Shown: positions 42,701-52,375, numbered from the stretch's first letter. The stretch: DNA of 64,000 nucleotides from JAOPZW01 sp963764585 (GCA_963764585.1 CAVXTB010000006.1:558001-622000); one strand, 5' to 3'. Numbers and translations are program-made. Notes: generated from the letters alone by a model not told the origin.

Positions 42701-45670
42701 GTGGCCCGGCGCGTTTCGAGCCCGCAGATCGTCGGCCGCGCCGACGCGCTCGCGGCGATCACTGCGGCACTCGACCGGGCCGCCGAGGGCGAGCCGGCGG
42801 TCGTGCTCGTCAGCGGCGAGGCGGGCGTCGGGAAGACCCGCGTCGTTCGCGAGGCCGCCCGGGCCGGCGAGGAGCGTGGCGCGCAGCTGCTGTGGGGGGA
42901 GTGCGTGGCCACCGGCAATGGCGAGCTGCCGTACGCCCCGCTGGTCGGCGCGCTTCGTCCGCTGGTCGCAGACCTGCGCGGCGCCGACCGCGCCGCAGTG
43001 CTCGGCGATGCCCGCGACGAGCTGGCCCGCCTGCTCCCCGCGCTGGGCCCGGGCGACGACCGGGCTCCGGCCACCGAGGCGTCGCCGCAGCGCCTGTTCG
43101 AGCTACTGCTCGGCGTCCTCGGGCGCCTGGGTGAGCGCGCGCCCGTGATGCTCGTCATCGAGGATGTCCACTGGGCCGACGTCGCGACCGAGCATCTCCT
43201 CGCTTTCCTCGCGCGCAACCTGCGCTCGCAGCAGCTGCTGGTGCTCGTCACCTGGCGGACCGATGAGCCCAGACCGCGCGACTCCCTGCAACGCCTCCTG
43301 GCGGAGCTGATCCGCGATGCGCGCGTCCAGCGGGTCGAGCTGGAGTCGCTGGCGCGCGAGGAGACCGTGCTGCAGGTCAGGGGCATCGTGGGCACCGATG
43401 CGGGCGCCCTTGGCGACTGGGCGCACGCGAGGGGCGGCGGCAACCCGTACTTCACCGAGGAGCTCGTCGCAACGCGTGAGGCCGGCCTCGACGGCGTGCT
43501 GCCGGATTCGCTGCGCGCCGTCCTGCTCACGCGCATGGCCGGCGTGTCGGCGGCGGCAACGCGGGTCCTGCGCGTCGTGGCCACGGCCGGCGATCGGGTC
43601 GAGCACGACGTCGTGGAGCGGGCGGCCGGCCTCGACGACGCGGCCACGGCAGCCGCCGTCCACGAGTTGCTCGACGCCCACGTGCTCGCTCGCGAGCGCG
43701 ACAGCTCGCGCTACGGCTTTCGTCACGCGCTCGCCCGCGAGGCGCTGTACGGAGAGCTGCTGGCGTCCGAGCGCCAGGCACTGCATGCGAGCGTGGCCAG
43801 CGCGCTCGAGGCGGCGGTCGGAGCCCCCGAGCGCGGCGCGGCGGAGTGGGCGGCGCTCGCCCATCATTGGCACGCCGCCGGCGACCCGCGCCGAGCGCTG
43901 GGCGCGGCCATCGCGGCGGCCGAGGCGGCGACGGCGGTCTACGCCTATGCGGATGCCCGGCACCAGCTGGAACGGGCTCGCACGCTCTGGACGCAGCTTG
44001 CGCCCGCCGACCGGCCCGACGGCATCGACGAGGCCGAGCTCCTGCGGCGCCTCGCCGACGCCGCACGGCTGGGCGGTCGATGGGACGAGGCGCTCCCGAT
44101 TGCCGACGCGGCCCTCGCCGCGCTGCCCGCGAGCGCCGATCCCCGGCGCGCCGCCCGTCTGGAGCTGCTGATCAGCACCCTTCATCGCGACACCCGGGTT
44201 GCGGTCGCGCATGCGCGGCGGGCGCTCGAGCTGCTGCCGCCGGGCCCGTCCGCCGAGCGGTCGGCGGCCGCGCTGAGGACTGCGAGCGCCTACGTGTACG
44301 GCGAGCTTCCGAGCGACCAGCGAGCGCTCGCGCTCGAGGCGCTGGAGGCCGCCCGGGCCGCGGGCGCGACGGCCGACGAAGGGGCGGCCTACCGGCTCAT
44401 CGGCTCCGCGCTGGCCTGGGGCGGGCAGGTCGAAGGCGGGCTCACTTACCTGCGCAAGGCGCGGGACGCGGCGCTGGCGCACGAGTCCCACGAGGACTAC
44501 GTCCGTGCGATCGACTACCTGGGCGCGGCGCTCCTCATGCTCGGGCGCACCGACGAGGCGCTCGCCACCTACGAGGGTGCCATGGAGCAGGTCCGGCGCT
44601 TCGGCCTCGTCCTGTCGCATGGGATCTGGATCGACGCCAACGCCGCCGAATGCGAGATTCGCCTCGGCCGCTGGCCCGCGGCGCGGGCGCGCATCACGCG
44701 GCTGCTCGCCGCTCGCACCGAGCACGCGGACACGCGGCTGTTCACGCTCGGGGTCGCACTGCTGCTCGCCGCGCGCCAGGGAGAAGACGCCGACGCTCCC
44801 GAGCACGAGCGCGAGGCGTTGGCCCTCCTCCACGCCAACGTCTCACCCGGCGCCGTGGCCTTCGCGTACCTGGCCCTCACGGAGCTTGCGCTCGCGCGCG
44901 GCGATCGGCAGCGGGCCCGCACGCTGGTCGCCGACGCGAGGGCACGGATTCGCTTCGGCGACCTGCAGCTCTGGCCGGCGCTGCTGAACCTGGGCCTGCG
45001 CGCCGAGGCCGACCTCGCCGAGCGGGTTCGGGATCGTGGCGAGCCCACCGCCGACGCGCAGGCGCGGCGCGCGACGGCGGACGAGCTCGCCGAGGCGGTC
45101 TGGTGGTACGGGTTCGAGATCCCGACCGTGGAGCGCGCGCCGCCGGAGACGTTCGCCCACTGGGACATCGCGCACGCGGAGCTGGCGCGGATCGACGGCA
45201 TCCCGCAGCCGGACCTCTGGAGGCAGATCGCCGGCCGCTGGGATGCGCTCGCGCAGCCCTACCAAGGCATCTACGCACGCCTGCGCGAAGCGGAGGCGCA
45301 TCTGCAAACGGGCGAGCGCCGCGCGGCGGCCCAGGCGCTGCGGGGCGCGCACGCCACCGCGGTGGCGCTGGGTGCGCTGCCCCTGCGCGGCGACACCGAG
45401 GCGCTTGCCAAACGCGCCCGCATCGCGTTGCCCGAGGTCACCGGTGACGCGGCGGACGCGGGACCCCCGCTCGACCTCACCCGGCGCGAGCTCACCGTCC
45501 TCGAGCTCATCGCGGCCGGGCGGACGAACCGGCAGATCGCCGAGGAGCTGTACCTCAGTCCGCGCACCGTCGACGTCCACGTCCGCCACATCCTCGCCAA
45601 GCTTCATGCCTCCAATCGCGTGGAGGCGGCCGGCATCGCTCACGGCCTCGGCATCGGCCTGCCGGCCTAA
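42701..45670 (+). CDS. large LuxR-family ATPase regulator (LAL/MalT-like)
   Basis: A 989-residue regulator. An N-terminal AAA/NACHT-like ATPase has Walker A GEAGVGKT (39-46) and Walker B MLVIEDVHWAD. A middle region of several hundred residues has TPR-like helical repeats (RLIGSALAWGGQVEGGLTYL and similar). The C-terminal LuxR helix-turn-helix is at about 925-985 (TRRELTVLELIAAGRTNRQIAEELYLSPRTVDVHVRHIL). Such LAL proteins activate target operons on ligand binding. The start is GTG; its target is unknown, the upstream flavin oxidase gene being one candidate. Confidence 0.9.
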   Translation: MARRVSSPQIVGRADALAAITAALDRAAEGEPAVVLVSGEAGVGKTRVVREAARAGEERGAQLLWGECVATGNGELPYAPLVGALRPLVADLRGADRAAVLGDARDELARLLPALGPGDDRAPATEASPQRLFELLLGVLGRLGERAPVMLVIEDVHWADVATEHLLAFLARNLRSQQLLVLVTWRTDEPRPRDSLQRLLAELIRDARVQRVELESLAREETVLQVRGIVGTDAGALGDWAHARGGGNPYFTEELVATREAGLDGVLPDSLRAVLLTRMAGVSAAATRVLRVVATAGDRVEHDVVERAAGLDDAATAAAVHELLDAHVLARERDSSRYGFRHALAREALYGELLASERQALHASVASALEAAVGAPERGAAEWAALAHHWHAAGDPRRALGAAIAAAEAATAVYAYADARHQLERARTLWTQLAPADRPDGIDEAELLRRLADAARLGGRWDEALPIADAALAALPASADPRRAARLELLISTLHRDTRVAVAHARRALELLPPGPSAERSAAALRTASAYVYGELPSDQRALALEALEAARAAGATADEGAAYRLIGSALAWGGQVEGGLTYLRKARDAALAHESHEDYVRAIDYLGAALLMLGRTDEALATYEGAMEQVRRFGLVLSHGIWIDANAAECEIRLGRWPAARARITRLLAARTEHADTRLFTLGVALLLAARQGEDADAPEHEREALALLHANVSPGAVAFAYLALTELALARGDRQRARTLVADARARIRFGDLQLWPALLNLGLRAEADLAERVRDRGEPTADAQARRATADELAEAVWWYGFEIPTVERAPPETFAHWDIAHAELARIDGIPQPDLWRQIAGRWDALAQPYQGIYARLREAEAHLQTGERRAAAQALRGAHATAVALGALPLRGDTEALAKRARIALPEVTGDAADAGPPLDLTRRELTVLELIAAGRTNRQIAEELYLSPRTVDVHVRHILAKLHASNRVEAAGIAHGLGIGLPA

Positions 45671-45746
45671 ATACGCCGCCGCCGACGTCGCGAAATACGC
45701 GATCTCGCAGATGTGCGCCGGCCAGGGCGAGCGTACGGTCGCCCGC

Positions 45747-45932
45747 ATGGACCTCTGGATGCATCAGATCATCGCTCTGGAGCGCCGCGATCGCTGGCTG
45801 AGCGCCGCCGCCGCGCCCCGTCAGGGCGGCAACCTGCGCTCGTCGCGCAGGCGAAGGCGCATCGCGCGATCTCGCCGCTGGGCCGGCGGCCGGCACATCA
45901 CCCGCCCCGCGACCCCGAGGATCGCGCGATGA
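45747..45932 (+). CDS. small basic protein, unknown
   Basis: A 61-residue protein with the start MDLWMHQIIALERRDRW and an Arg-rich C-terminus (SSRRRRRIARSRRW). Its stop overlaps the ATG of the next small gene by ATGA, which favours a real coding pair. The codon-position pattern cannot decide. No known family. Confidence 0.4.
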   Translation: MDLWMHQIIALERRDRWLSAAAAPRQGGNLRSSRRRRRIARSRRWAGGRHITRPATPRIAR

Positions 45933-46129
45933 GCGAGCGCCGGACCGAGCACGCGTCAGCGCGAACGCGGCTCGCCGAGCGCTTCGCCGAGCGCCGCGCT
46001 ACCTGGGCCGATCGGCGCGCCCGTCGCAACGCCAAGATCGGCCTCAACCCGCAGGACGCGGCCGACATCGCGAGCGCCGCGCAGGTGCGCGGCGGGTTCT
46101 TCACGACCGACCCGGGTCCGCGCCCCTAG
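45929..46129 (+). CDS. small protein, unknown
   Basis: A 66-residue protein. The region RLAERFAERRATWADRRARRNAKIGLNPQDAADIASAAQVRGG suggests an Arg-rich amphipathic helix. It is coupled by ATGA to the preceding small gene. On the other strand the same DNA carries the poorly conserved tail of the permease gene, so at most one of the two may be constrained there. Confidence 0.45.
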   Translation: MSERRTEHASARTRLAERFAERRATWADRRARRNAKIGLNPQDAADIASAAQVRGGFFTTDPGPRP

Positions 46130-47344
46130 CGCGACGAAGCTCGCCGCCAGCAGCGCCGCCGCGGCCGGCGCTGCGAGGTAGGGCCCCGAGAGCGCGAGCA
46201 CGGCGAGCACGAGCGCGAGCGACAGCGCCGCCGCCGCGCGCAGGCGGCCGGCCAGCAGGCGCGTGCCGGCCGCGGTGGCGGCGACGTAGACGGCGACGAA
46301 GCACGTCGAGCTGATGCGGATCAGCGGCTCGACATCGAGCACGCCGGCGGCCAGCAGCGCGAGCAGCGCGGCGCCGGTGGCGCCGAAGACGGCCAGCGGG
46401 CCGATGCGGCGCGCCATCCACGGCGGCATCGCGCCGTCGTCGGCAAGCGCGCCGGCCAGGCGCCCCGCGCCGGCGACGTAGGCGTTCATCGCGCCGGTCG
46501 TCAGCAGGACGGCGATCGCCGCGGTGGCCGCCCGGCCGGGGGCGCCGAGCCCGCGCTGCACGAGGTCGGCGAGCGGCACGTTCGAGCCTTCGGCGCCGCC
46601 GAGGACGGCGACCGTCGTGATGGCGAGGCCGAGGTAGAGGACGGTCACGAGCGCGAAGGCGGCGAGCATCGCGCGCGGCAGGTCGCGCTGCGGATCGGCG
46701 AAGTCGCCGGCCAGGTGCGCGACGGCCTCCCAGCCCACGAACGAGAGCATGAGCAGGTTGGCGGCGGTTCCGATCGCCAGCCAGCCGTGCGGCGCGAACG
46801 GCGTCCAGTTGCTCGCGTGAGCCGAGGGCAGAGCGCCGACGATCGCCACGAGCAGGAGCGCCGCGAGCGTGGCGGCGAGGCCGAGCTGCATCGTCGCGCT
46901 GACATGCAGGCCGCCGGCATTGGCGCCCAGCACAGCAGCCATCATCGCCACGCCGGTCGCCACCTCGACCGCGAGGCCGCCGCCGACGAGATGCTCGACG
47001 TAGAAGCCACCGATCAGCGCCACGGTCGGAGCGCCGGTGACGACGCCGGCGAAGAAGCACCAGCCGGTCGCCGCGGCGGGCGCGCGCCCGAAGGCCTCGC
47101 GCACGTAGGCGGCTGCGCCGCCGGCGACCGGAAGGCGGACGCCGAGCGCGGCGAAGGTCGCCGCGAGCGCGAGCGAGACGGCCAGGAGGCCGACCCAGGC
47201 CAGGACCGAGGCGGGGCCGGCGGCCTGCGCGGCGAGCGCGGGGAGGAGCAGCACGCCAGGGCCGAGGACCGCGCCGACGTAGAGGGCGGCGCTGCGCGCG
47301 ACGCCGAGGCCGGGGGATGTGCTCGCGCGCGCCATTCGCGACAT
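45956..47344 (-). CDS. APC-superfamily amino acid permease
   Basis: A protein of 462 residues (or 459 from the ATG at 47335). About 12 transmembrane helices; the first has the APC motif ALYVGAVLGPGVLLLPALAA, and ITTVAVLGG and the FVGWEAVAHLAGDFADPQRDLPRA block follow. The last 55 residues (from TRVGREEP) are hydrophilic and overlap the antisense small gene. The divergent Lrp-type regulator suggests amino-acid-controlled expression, either uptake or export. Confidence 0.85.
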   Translation of the reverse strand: MSRMARASTSPGLGVARSAALYVGAVLGPGVLLLPALAAQAAGPASVLAWVGLLAVSLALAATFAALGVRLPVAGGAAAYVREAFGRAPAAATGWCFFAGVVTGAPTVALIGGFYVEHLVGGGLAVEVATGVAMMAAVLGANAGGLHVSATMQLGLAATLAALLLVAIVGALPSAHASNWTPFAPHGWLAIGTAANLLMLSFVGWEAVAHLAGDFADPQRDLPRAMLAAFALVTVLYLGLAITTVAVLGGAEGSNVPLADLVQRGLGAPGRAATAAIAVLLTTGAMNAYVAGAGRLAGALADDGAMPPWMARRIGPLAVFGATGAALLALLAAGVLDVEPLIRISSTCFVAVYVAATAAGTRLLAGRLRAAAALSLALVLAVLALSGPYLAAPAAAALLAASFVALGARTRVGREEPAAHLRGARDVGRVLRVEADLGVATGAPIGPGSAALGEALGEPRSR

Positions 47345-47370
47345 GATCGGCCACGAACACGGGCATGTGG

Positions 47371-47389
47371 TAGCAAATCTGCCATGCTA
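47371..47389. promoter_or_regulatory. candidate Lrp operator
   Basis: Inverted repeat TAGCA-N9-TGCTA with a relatively AT-rich centre (AATCT) between the permease and the Lrp-like gene. It fits the length and symmetry of Lrp/AsnC sites. Inferred from position and symmetry only. Confidence 0.4.
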
Positions 47390-47440
47390 GAGCCTGTTCT
47401 GAGCAACGATCTTCGCCACTGGGCCGCTGAGGAGAACGAC

Positions 47441-47911
47441 ATGTCGCTCGATCGCGTCGACCGCCGCCTGCTCGAGGTGCTGCAGAGCGAGGGCCGCCTC
47501 TCGAACGCCGCGCTCGCGGAGCGCGTGCATCTCTCGCCATCGCCGTGCCTGCGCCGGGTCAAGGCGCTCGAGCGCTCGGGCGTGATCGACGGCTACCGCG
47601 CGATGCTCGACCGCGAGGCGATCGGGCTCGGCCTGACCGTGTTCGTCGAGATCAAGGTCGAGGGCCATTCGGAGGAGACCGCGCTCGCGATCGAGGCGGC
47701 GGTCGCCACGATGCCCGAGGTCATCTGCGCCCACATCGTGTCCGGCGAGGCGGACTTCCTGCTCGAAGTCGTCGTGCCCGACCTGCGCGCCTACGAGCGC
47801 CTGCTGCTGGGCACGCTGCTGAAGCTCCCGGCGATCAGCGACGTGCGCTCGAACTTCGCCATCCGCACGGTCAAGCCGCCGGCTCCGCTGCCGCTCGGGC
47901 ACCTCGCCTGA
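47441..47911 (+). CDS. Lrp/AsnC family transcriptional regulator
   Basis: A 156-residue regulator. The helix-turn-helix is at about 5-55 (LDRVDRRLLEVLQSEGRLSNAALAERVHLSPSPCLRRVKALERSGVI) and the RAM ligand domain at about 70-150 (VFVEIKVEGHSEETALAIE; AHIVSGEADFLLEVVVPDL). GAGGAGA precedes the ATG; an upstream ATG at 47384 lacks one. It is divergent from the permease, its most likely target. The 3' end faces the sigma gene with 1 bp between stops. Confidence 0.93.
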   Translation: MSLDRVDRRLLEVLQSEGRLSNAALAERVHLSPSPCLRRVKALERSGVIDGYRAMLDREAIGLGLTVFVEIKVEGHSEETALAIEAAVATMPEVICAHIVSGEADFLLEVVVPDLRAYERLLLGTLLKLPAISDVRSNFAIRTVKPPAPLPLGHLA

Positions 47912-47912
47912 G

Positions 47913-48890
47913 CTAGGACGGCTGCTCGGGGAGCCCGAAGGCCGGGAAGACCGCGGGCGTGATGAAGCACGTGACGTCGGCCACCGCCGCGTCGCGCAGC
48001 GTGAGCACGTGGATCGCGTTGGCGACGAAGCGTCGCTCGGCGGCGACCCAGCGGTAGGTGCCGAAAGCGGGCTGTGCGTTGGCGCGCGCCGGCAGGAAGC
48101 GCCGGCGCATCGCCATCGGCCCGCGCGGGAGGAAGGCCGCGATCGCCTCGCGCCCGCGGAACCACTCGGCCTGCGGCGGCATCGAGAACGTCGCGTCCTG
48201 CGCGAGCATCGCGACGACCGCGTCGACGTCGCCGCGCTCCCAGGCCTCGACGTAGCGCTCGACGAGCTCGCGCACGCGATCGTCGCCGAGCGAGCGCAGG
48301 GTCGCCTGCTGGCTGCGCTGCGGCGTGCGGTCCTCGACCGCCGCCCGCGCGCGCTGCAGCGCGCTGTTGACCGACGCCGTCGTCGTGTCGAGCACCTCGG
48401 CGACCTCTCGCGCCGAGAAGCCCAGGACCTCGCGCAGGATCAGGACCGCGCGCTGCGTCGCCGGCAGGTGCTGCAGGGCCGCGATGAAGGCCAGCTCGAC
48501 GCTCTCGCGCACGTCGTAGCGCGCCTCGGGCGCGGCGAGGTCCTCGAGCCCCTCGTCGGGATAGGGCTCGACCCACACGGTCTCCACCGGCGGCGGGCCG
48601 ATCTCGCTCGCCGGATCCACCGCCGGGCCGTGGTCGATCGGCAGCACGCGCTTGGGGCGGCGCTCGATCGCGGTCAGGCACGCGTTGGTGGCGATGCGGT
48701 ACAGCCACGAGCGCAGCGAGCTGCGGCCCTCGAACTTCGGCAGCCCGCGCCAGGCACGCAGCAGCGCCTCCTGCAGGGCGTCCTCGGCGTCCTGCACCGA
48801 GCCGAGCATCCGGTAGCAGTGCGCGTGCAGCTCGCGACGATGCGCCTCGACCAGCCGGAGATAGGCGGCTTCGTCGACGGTGGCACTCAT
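47913..48890 (-). CDS. ECF sigma factor with SnoaL-like C-terminal domain
   Basis: A 325-residue protein. Sigma region 2 is at about 10-80 (HCYRMLGSVQDAEDALQEALLRAWRG; SSLRSWLYRIATNACL) and region 4 at about 135-190 (LPATQRAVLILREVLGFSAREVAEVLDTTTASVNSALQRAR). A SnoaL/NTF2-like domain (about 205-320, LVERYVEAWERGDVDAVVAMLAQDATFSMPP) follows. This layout is typical of SigG/TIGR02960-type factors, in which the C-terminal domain replaces an anti-sigma factor. The ATG overlaps the stop of the amidase gene by ATGA. Confidence 0.9.
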   Translation of the reverse strand: MSATVDEAAYLRLVEAHRRELHAHCYRMLGSVQDAEDALQEALLRAWRGLPKFEGRSSLRSWLYRIATNACLTAIERRPKRVLPIDHGPAVDPASEIGPPPVETVWVEPYPDEGLEDLAAPEARYDVRESVELAFIAALQHLPATQRAVLILREVLGFSAREVAEVLDTTTASVNSALQRARAAVEDRTPQRSQQATLRSLGDDRVRELVERYVEAWERGDVDAVVAMLAQDATFSMPPQAEWFRGREAIAAFLPRGPMAMRRRFLPARANAQPAFGTYRWVAAERRFVANAIHVLTLRDAAVADVTCFITPAVFPAFGLPEQPS

Positions 48891-50176
48891 GCACCCCCAG
48901 GGTACGTCACTGCGTCTGCTCGATCACGTCTTCCGGCGTGAGTTGCAGCGCGCCCTCCGCGGCTCGGGCGCGCGACCGCCGGCGGCGGCTCGGGCGGCCG
49001 GCGCTGGTGCCAGTCGCTGATCGCCTGGTAGGCGCCGACGACCGCCAGCAGGCGGTCCTCCGCGTACGGCGGCGCCCCGAGGATCGCCCCGACCGGCACC
49101 GACGCGCCGGCGGCGCCGCCCTGCTCGGTGCTGAAGCCGACCGGGAAGGCGATCTCCGGCAGGCCGATGATGTCGAAGGGCTGGTTGGACGACAGCGTCA
49201 CGACGTCGCACTTGCTGAAGATCTGGTCGAACGTGCGCTGCAGCAGCAGGTACTTCATGCGCTGGCCCTTGAGGAAGGTGTCGCCGGTGAGGAACAGCCC
49301 CTGCACCCAGCTGCTCAGCGACACGCCGAACTGGCGCACGTCGCTGCGCAGCGTGTCGAGGAACGGCTCGGAGCGCTCGGGCAGGCGGACGTTGTTGAAC
49401 TGCCCGCCCACGAGGTCGGCCCAGTCCTCGGGGAACGGGAGCTGCACGACGCGCACGCCGGTGCCGGCGATCGCGTCGAGGAAGCCCTGGCGCAGCGCGC
49501 GCGCGGTCGCCGTGCCGCCGGTCAGGAAGTCCGGCAGGACCCCGAGCGTCGTGCGGTAGCGCACGCACGGCTTGCCGCGGCTGCGCCCCGGCGTGGCGGC
49601 CTTGACGTAGTCCACCGGCCGCGGCAGGCCGCGGGTGCGCGGATCGTGCGGGTCGGGCCCGGCGAGCGCGGCGAGCATGATGGCGGCGTCGAGCGCGTCG
49701 CGGGCCAGCGGCCCGCAGTGGTCGCGCGTGTAGCTCAGCGGGATCACGCCGTACAGCGACGTGCGCCCGACGGTCGGCTTCAGGCCGGTCAGCCCCTGCT
49801 GGTTCGAGGGGTTGACGATCGAGCCGCCGGTCTGCGTGCCGATCGACGACGTCGCCTGGCGGCTGGCGACCGAGCACGCCGGCCCGGTCGACGAGCCACC
49901 CGGGTCGTAGCCCGCGTTCGCCGGCGTCCAGGCGTTGACCGTCGTCACCACGCCCGCCGGCGTCGTCGCCCGCGTCGTGGCCAGCGGCCCCATCTGGCCC
50001 TTGCCGAGCACGATCCCGCCCGCCGCGATCAGCCGCGCGACGCAGGTGGCGTCGTAGGCGGGCACGAAGTCCTGGTAGACCAGCGAGTTGGCCGTCGTGG
50101 GGATGCCGCGCGTGTAGTAGTTGTCCTTGATGCACAGCGGGATGCCGTGCAGCGCGCATCGCGCGCGCTCGGCCAC
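48887..50176 (-). CDS. amidase-signature enzyme, 5'-truncated
   Basis: 429 residues from GTG 50176. The Ser-cisSer-Lys triad is intact: Lys17 (IKDN), Ser95/96 (GGSSTG) and Ser119 (TGGSI). Complete family members have roughly 60-100 residues before the LHGIP motif, but here it begins at residue 9, and the preceding DNA is the 3' end of glgP. The gene therefore looks trimmed at its 5' end, possibly by a deletion. It may be inactive or may be read through from glgP. The stop overlaps the sigma start. Confidence 0.7.
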   Translation of the reverse strand: MAERARCALHGIPLCIKDNYYTRGIPTTANSLVYQDFVPAYDATCVARLIAAGGIVLGKGQMGPLATTRATTPAGVVTTVNAWTPANAGYDPGGSSTGPACSVASRQATSSIGTQTGGSIVNPSNQQGLTGLKPTVGRTSLYGVIPLSYTRDHCGPLARDALDAAIMLAALAGPDPHDPRTRGLPRPVDYVKAATPGRSRGKPCVRYRTTLGVLPDFLTGGTATARALRQGFLDAIAGTGVRVVQLPFPEDWADLVGGQFNNVRLPERSEPFLDTLRSDVRQFGVSLSSWVQGLFLTGDTFLKGQRMKYLLLQRTFDQIFSKCDVVTLSSNQPFDIIGLPEIAFPVGFSTEQGGAAGASVPVGAILGAPPYAEDRLLAVVGAYQAISDWHQRRPPEPPPAVARPSRGGRAATHAGRRDRADAVTYPGGA

Positions 50177-50196
50177 GTTGTCGAAACCTGGTTCGA

Positions 50197-52344
50197 CTAC
50201 GTGTAGATCTGCTGCACGTAGTCGCGCAGCATCCGCGCCGCGGAGAACTGCGGGCCATTGGTGCGCAGCGAGGCCTTCACGCGCGCCAGCCACGCGCGCG
50301 GCAGGCCGTCGGCGTCGCGGTCGTAGAAGGCCGGCACGACCTCCTCGAAGAGCAGGCGCACCAGCTCGTCGGCGTCGCGCGCGTCCTGGGCGTCGTGGTC
50401 CTCGTCGACCTCGCCCGACAGCGCCCAGCCATTGCTGCCGTCGTAGGCCTCGGCCCACCAGCCGTCGAGCACGCTGAGCTGCAGGCCGCCGTTGACCGCC
50501 GACTTCATCCCGCTCGTGCCGCTGGCCTCCAGCGGCGGGCGGGGGAGGTTGACCCAGACGTCGCAGCCGCGCACGAGGCGGGCGGCGATGCTGAGGTCGT
50601 AGTCGTCGAGGTAGGCGACGCGGTGGGCGATCTCGGGCATGTCCTTGGCCGAGAACAGCGCCTGCAGGCTGCGCTTGCCGTCGTCGTCGCGCGGGTGCGC
50701 CTTGCCGGCGAGCAGGATCTGCACCGAGCGCTCGCCGCGCAGCAGGTCGGCGATCCGCTCGGCGCCGCGCAGCAGCAGGTGCAGGCGCTTGTAGGTCGCC
50801 AGCCGGCGGGCGAAGCCGATCGTCAGCACGTCGGGATCGAAGTCCGGTGCCTCCACGTACTCGCGCGAGTCCTCGCGGCCAAGGCGATCGGCCATGCTGC
50901 GCTCGCGCGCCCAGGCGACGAGCTCGGCGCGCTGCTCGCGGCGCACGCCCCACAGGTCGGCGTCGTCGATGGCGTCGACCGGCTCCCACGTGGAGGCGTC
51001 GGCGCCGCGATCGAGCCAGCCCTCGCCGAGGTGGCGGTCGAGCAGGCCGCGCATCGGGTCGCCCAGCCACGTCGGCAGGTGCACGCCGTTGGTGACGTGG
51101 CCGATCGGCACCTCGTCGAGCGCGCGGTCGGGCCACAGCGCCGCCCACATCTCGCGGGCGACCTCGCCGTGGCGGCGGCTGACGCCGTTGGCCGCGCGGC
51201 TCGTGCGCAGGGCGAACTGGGTCACGCCGAAGGGCTCGGCCGCGTCGTCGGGGCGCGAGCGCCCGAGACGGATGGCCTTGTCGAGGTCGAGCCCGACCTC
51301 GCCGGCGAAGGCGCCGAACGACTCGGCCACCTGCTCGGCCTCGTAGGTGTCGTTGCCGGCGGGGACCGGCGTGTGGGTGGTGAAGACGGTGCGGGCGCGC
51401 GCCGCGGCCAGCGCGTCGTCGAGCGCCGCACCGGTGGCGACCTCGCCGCGCGCGAGCTCGAGCGACGCGAACGCGGCGTGCCCCTCGTTGAGGTGCACGA
51501 CCGACGGGTCGATCCCCATCGCGCGCAGCGCGCGCATGCCGCCGACGCCGAGCAGCGCGTACTGGGCCAGGCGCATGTCGCGCGTGCCGGTGTACAGCCG
51601 CGAGCTGATCCAGCGCGCCACGCTGCCGTTCTCGAGCCGGTCGGCATCGAGCAGGAACAGCGGCACGCGGCCGACCTCGACGCGCCACACCTGCGCGAGG
51701 ACGTCCTCGTCGCCGACGGGCACCGTCACCTCGAGCGGCTCGCCGTCGTCGCCGCGCACGAGAGCGGCGGGCTGGCGCTCGGGATCGGTGGGCACCCACG
51801 ACTCGTGCTGCCAGCCGGAGCCGTCGATGCGCTGGCGGAAGTAGCCCTGGTGGTAGAGCAGGCCGACGGCGACGAGCGGCAGCGCGCGGTCCGAGGCCTC
51901 CTTGAGGATGTCGCCCGCGAGCGCGCCCAGGCCGCCGGAGTAGATCGGCAGCGACGCGTGGATGCCGTACTCGGCGCAGAAGAAGGCGACCGGGCGCTCC
52001 GGCGTCACCCGCCCCGCGGGGACCGCGGGCCGCGCGAGGTCGGCGGCGATCGCCTGCTCGATCGCCTCGCCGCGCGCGACGAGCTCGGCGTCGGCGGCGG
52101 CGCGCTCCAGCGCCTGTGTGGGAGCCTCGGTCAGCAGGCGGATCGGGTTCTCGCCGCACAGGTCCCAGCGCCGCGGATCGATCGCGCGGAACGTCTGCGC
52201 GGCGCCCGGCGTCCATGACCAGCGCAGGTTGTACGCCGCTCGCGCGAGCGGCCGCAGTGGATCGGGCACGCGCGCGGCGAGCGCCTCGGCGGCTCCGTCG
52301 ATGTCCTGGACTCCGAGCGGCACGGGCGCGCATGATGGCACCAC
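50197..52344 (-). CDS. glgP: alpha-glucan (glycogen/maltodextrin) phosphorylase
   Basis: A 715-residue enzyme that releases glucose 1-phosphate from glycogen or maltodextrins. An N-terminal DUF3417 segment (about 25-110) precedes the phosphorylase core with FFCAEYGIHASLPIYSGGLG, VVHLNEGHAAF, HVTNGVHLPTW and the PLP-binding EASGTSGMKSAVNGG. This is the short bacterial/archaeal type. The GTG start is uncertain by several residues. The stop is followed after 20 bp by the truncated amidase. Confidence 0.94.
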   Translation of the reverse strand: MVPSCAPVPLGVQDIDGAAEALAARVPDPLRPLARAAYNLRWSWTPGAAQTFRAIDPRRWDLCGENPIRLLTEAPTQALERAAADAELVARGEAIEQAIAADLARPAVPAGRVTPERPVAFFCAEYGIHASLPIYSGGLGALAGDILKEASDRALPLVAVGLLYHQGYFRQRIDGSGWQHESWVPTDPERQPAALVRGDDGEPLEVTVPVGDEDVLAQVWRVEVGRVPLFLLDADRLENGSVARWISSRLYTGTRDMRLAQYALLGVGGMRALRAMGIDPSVVHLNEGHAAFASLELARGEVATGAALDDALAAARARTVFTTHTPVPAGNDTYEAEQVAESFGAFAGEVGLDLDKAIRLGRSRPDDAAEPFGVTQFALRTSRAANGVSRRHGEVAREMWAALWPDRALDEVPIGHVTNGVHLPTWLGDPMRGLLDRHLGEGWLDRGADASTWEPVDAIDDADLWGVRREQRAELVAWARERSMADRLGREDSREYVEAPDFDPDVLTIGFARRLATYKRLHLLLRGAERIADLLRGERSVQILLAGKAHPRDDDGKRSLQALFSAKDMPEIAHRVAYLDDYDLSIAARLVRGCDVWVNLPRPPLEASGTSGMKSAVNGGLQLSVLDGWWAEAYDGSNGWALSGEVDEDHDAQDARDADELVRLLFEEVVPAFYDRDADGLPRAWLARVKASLRTNGPQFSAARMLRDYVQQIYT

Positions 52345-52375
52345 GCGCCGCGATCCGGTCGCGCGGGGGCCGGCG

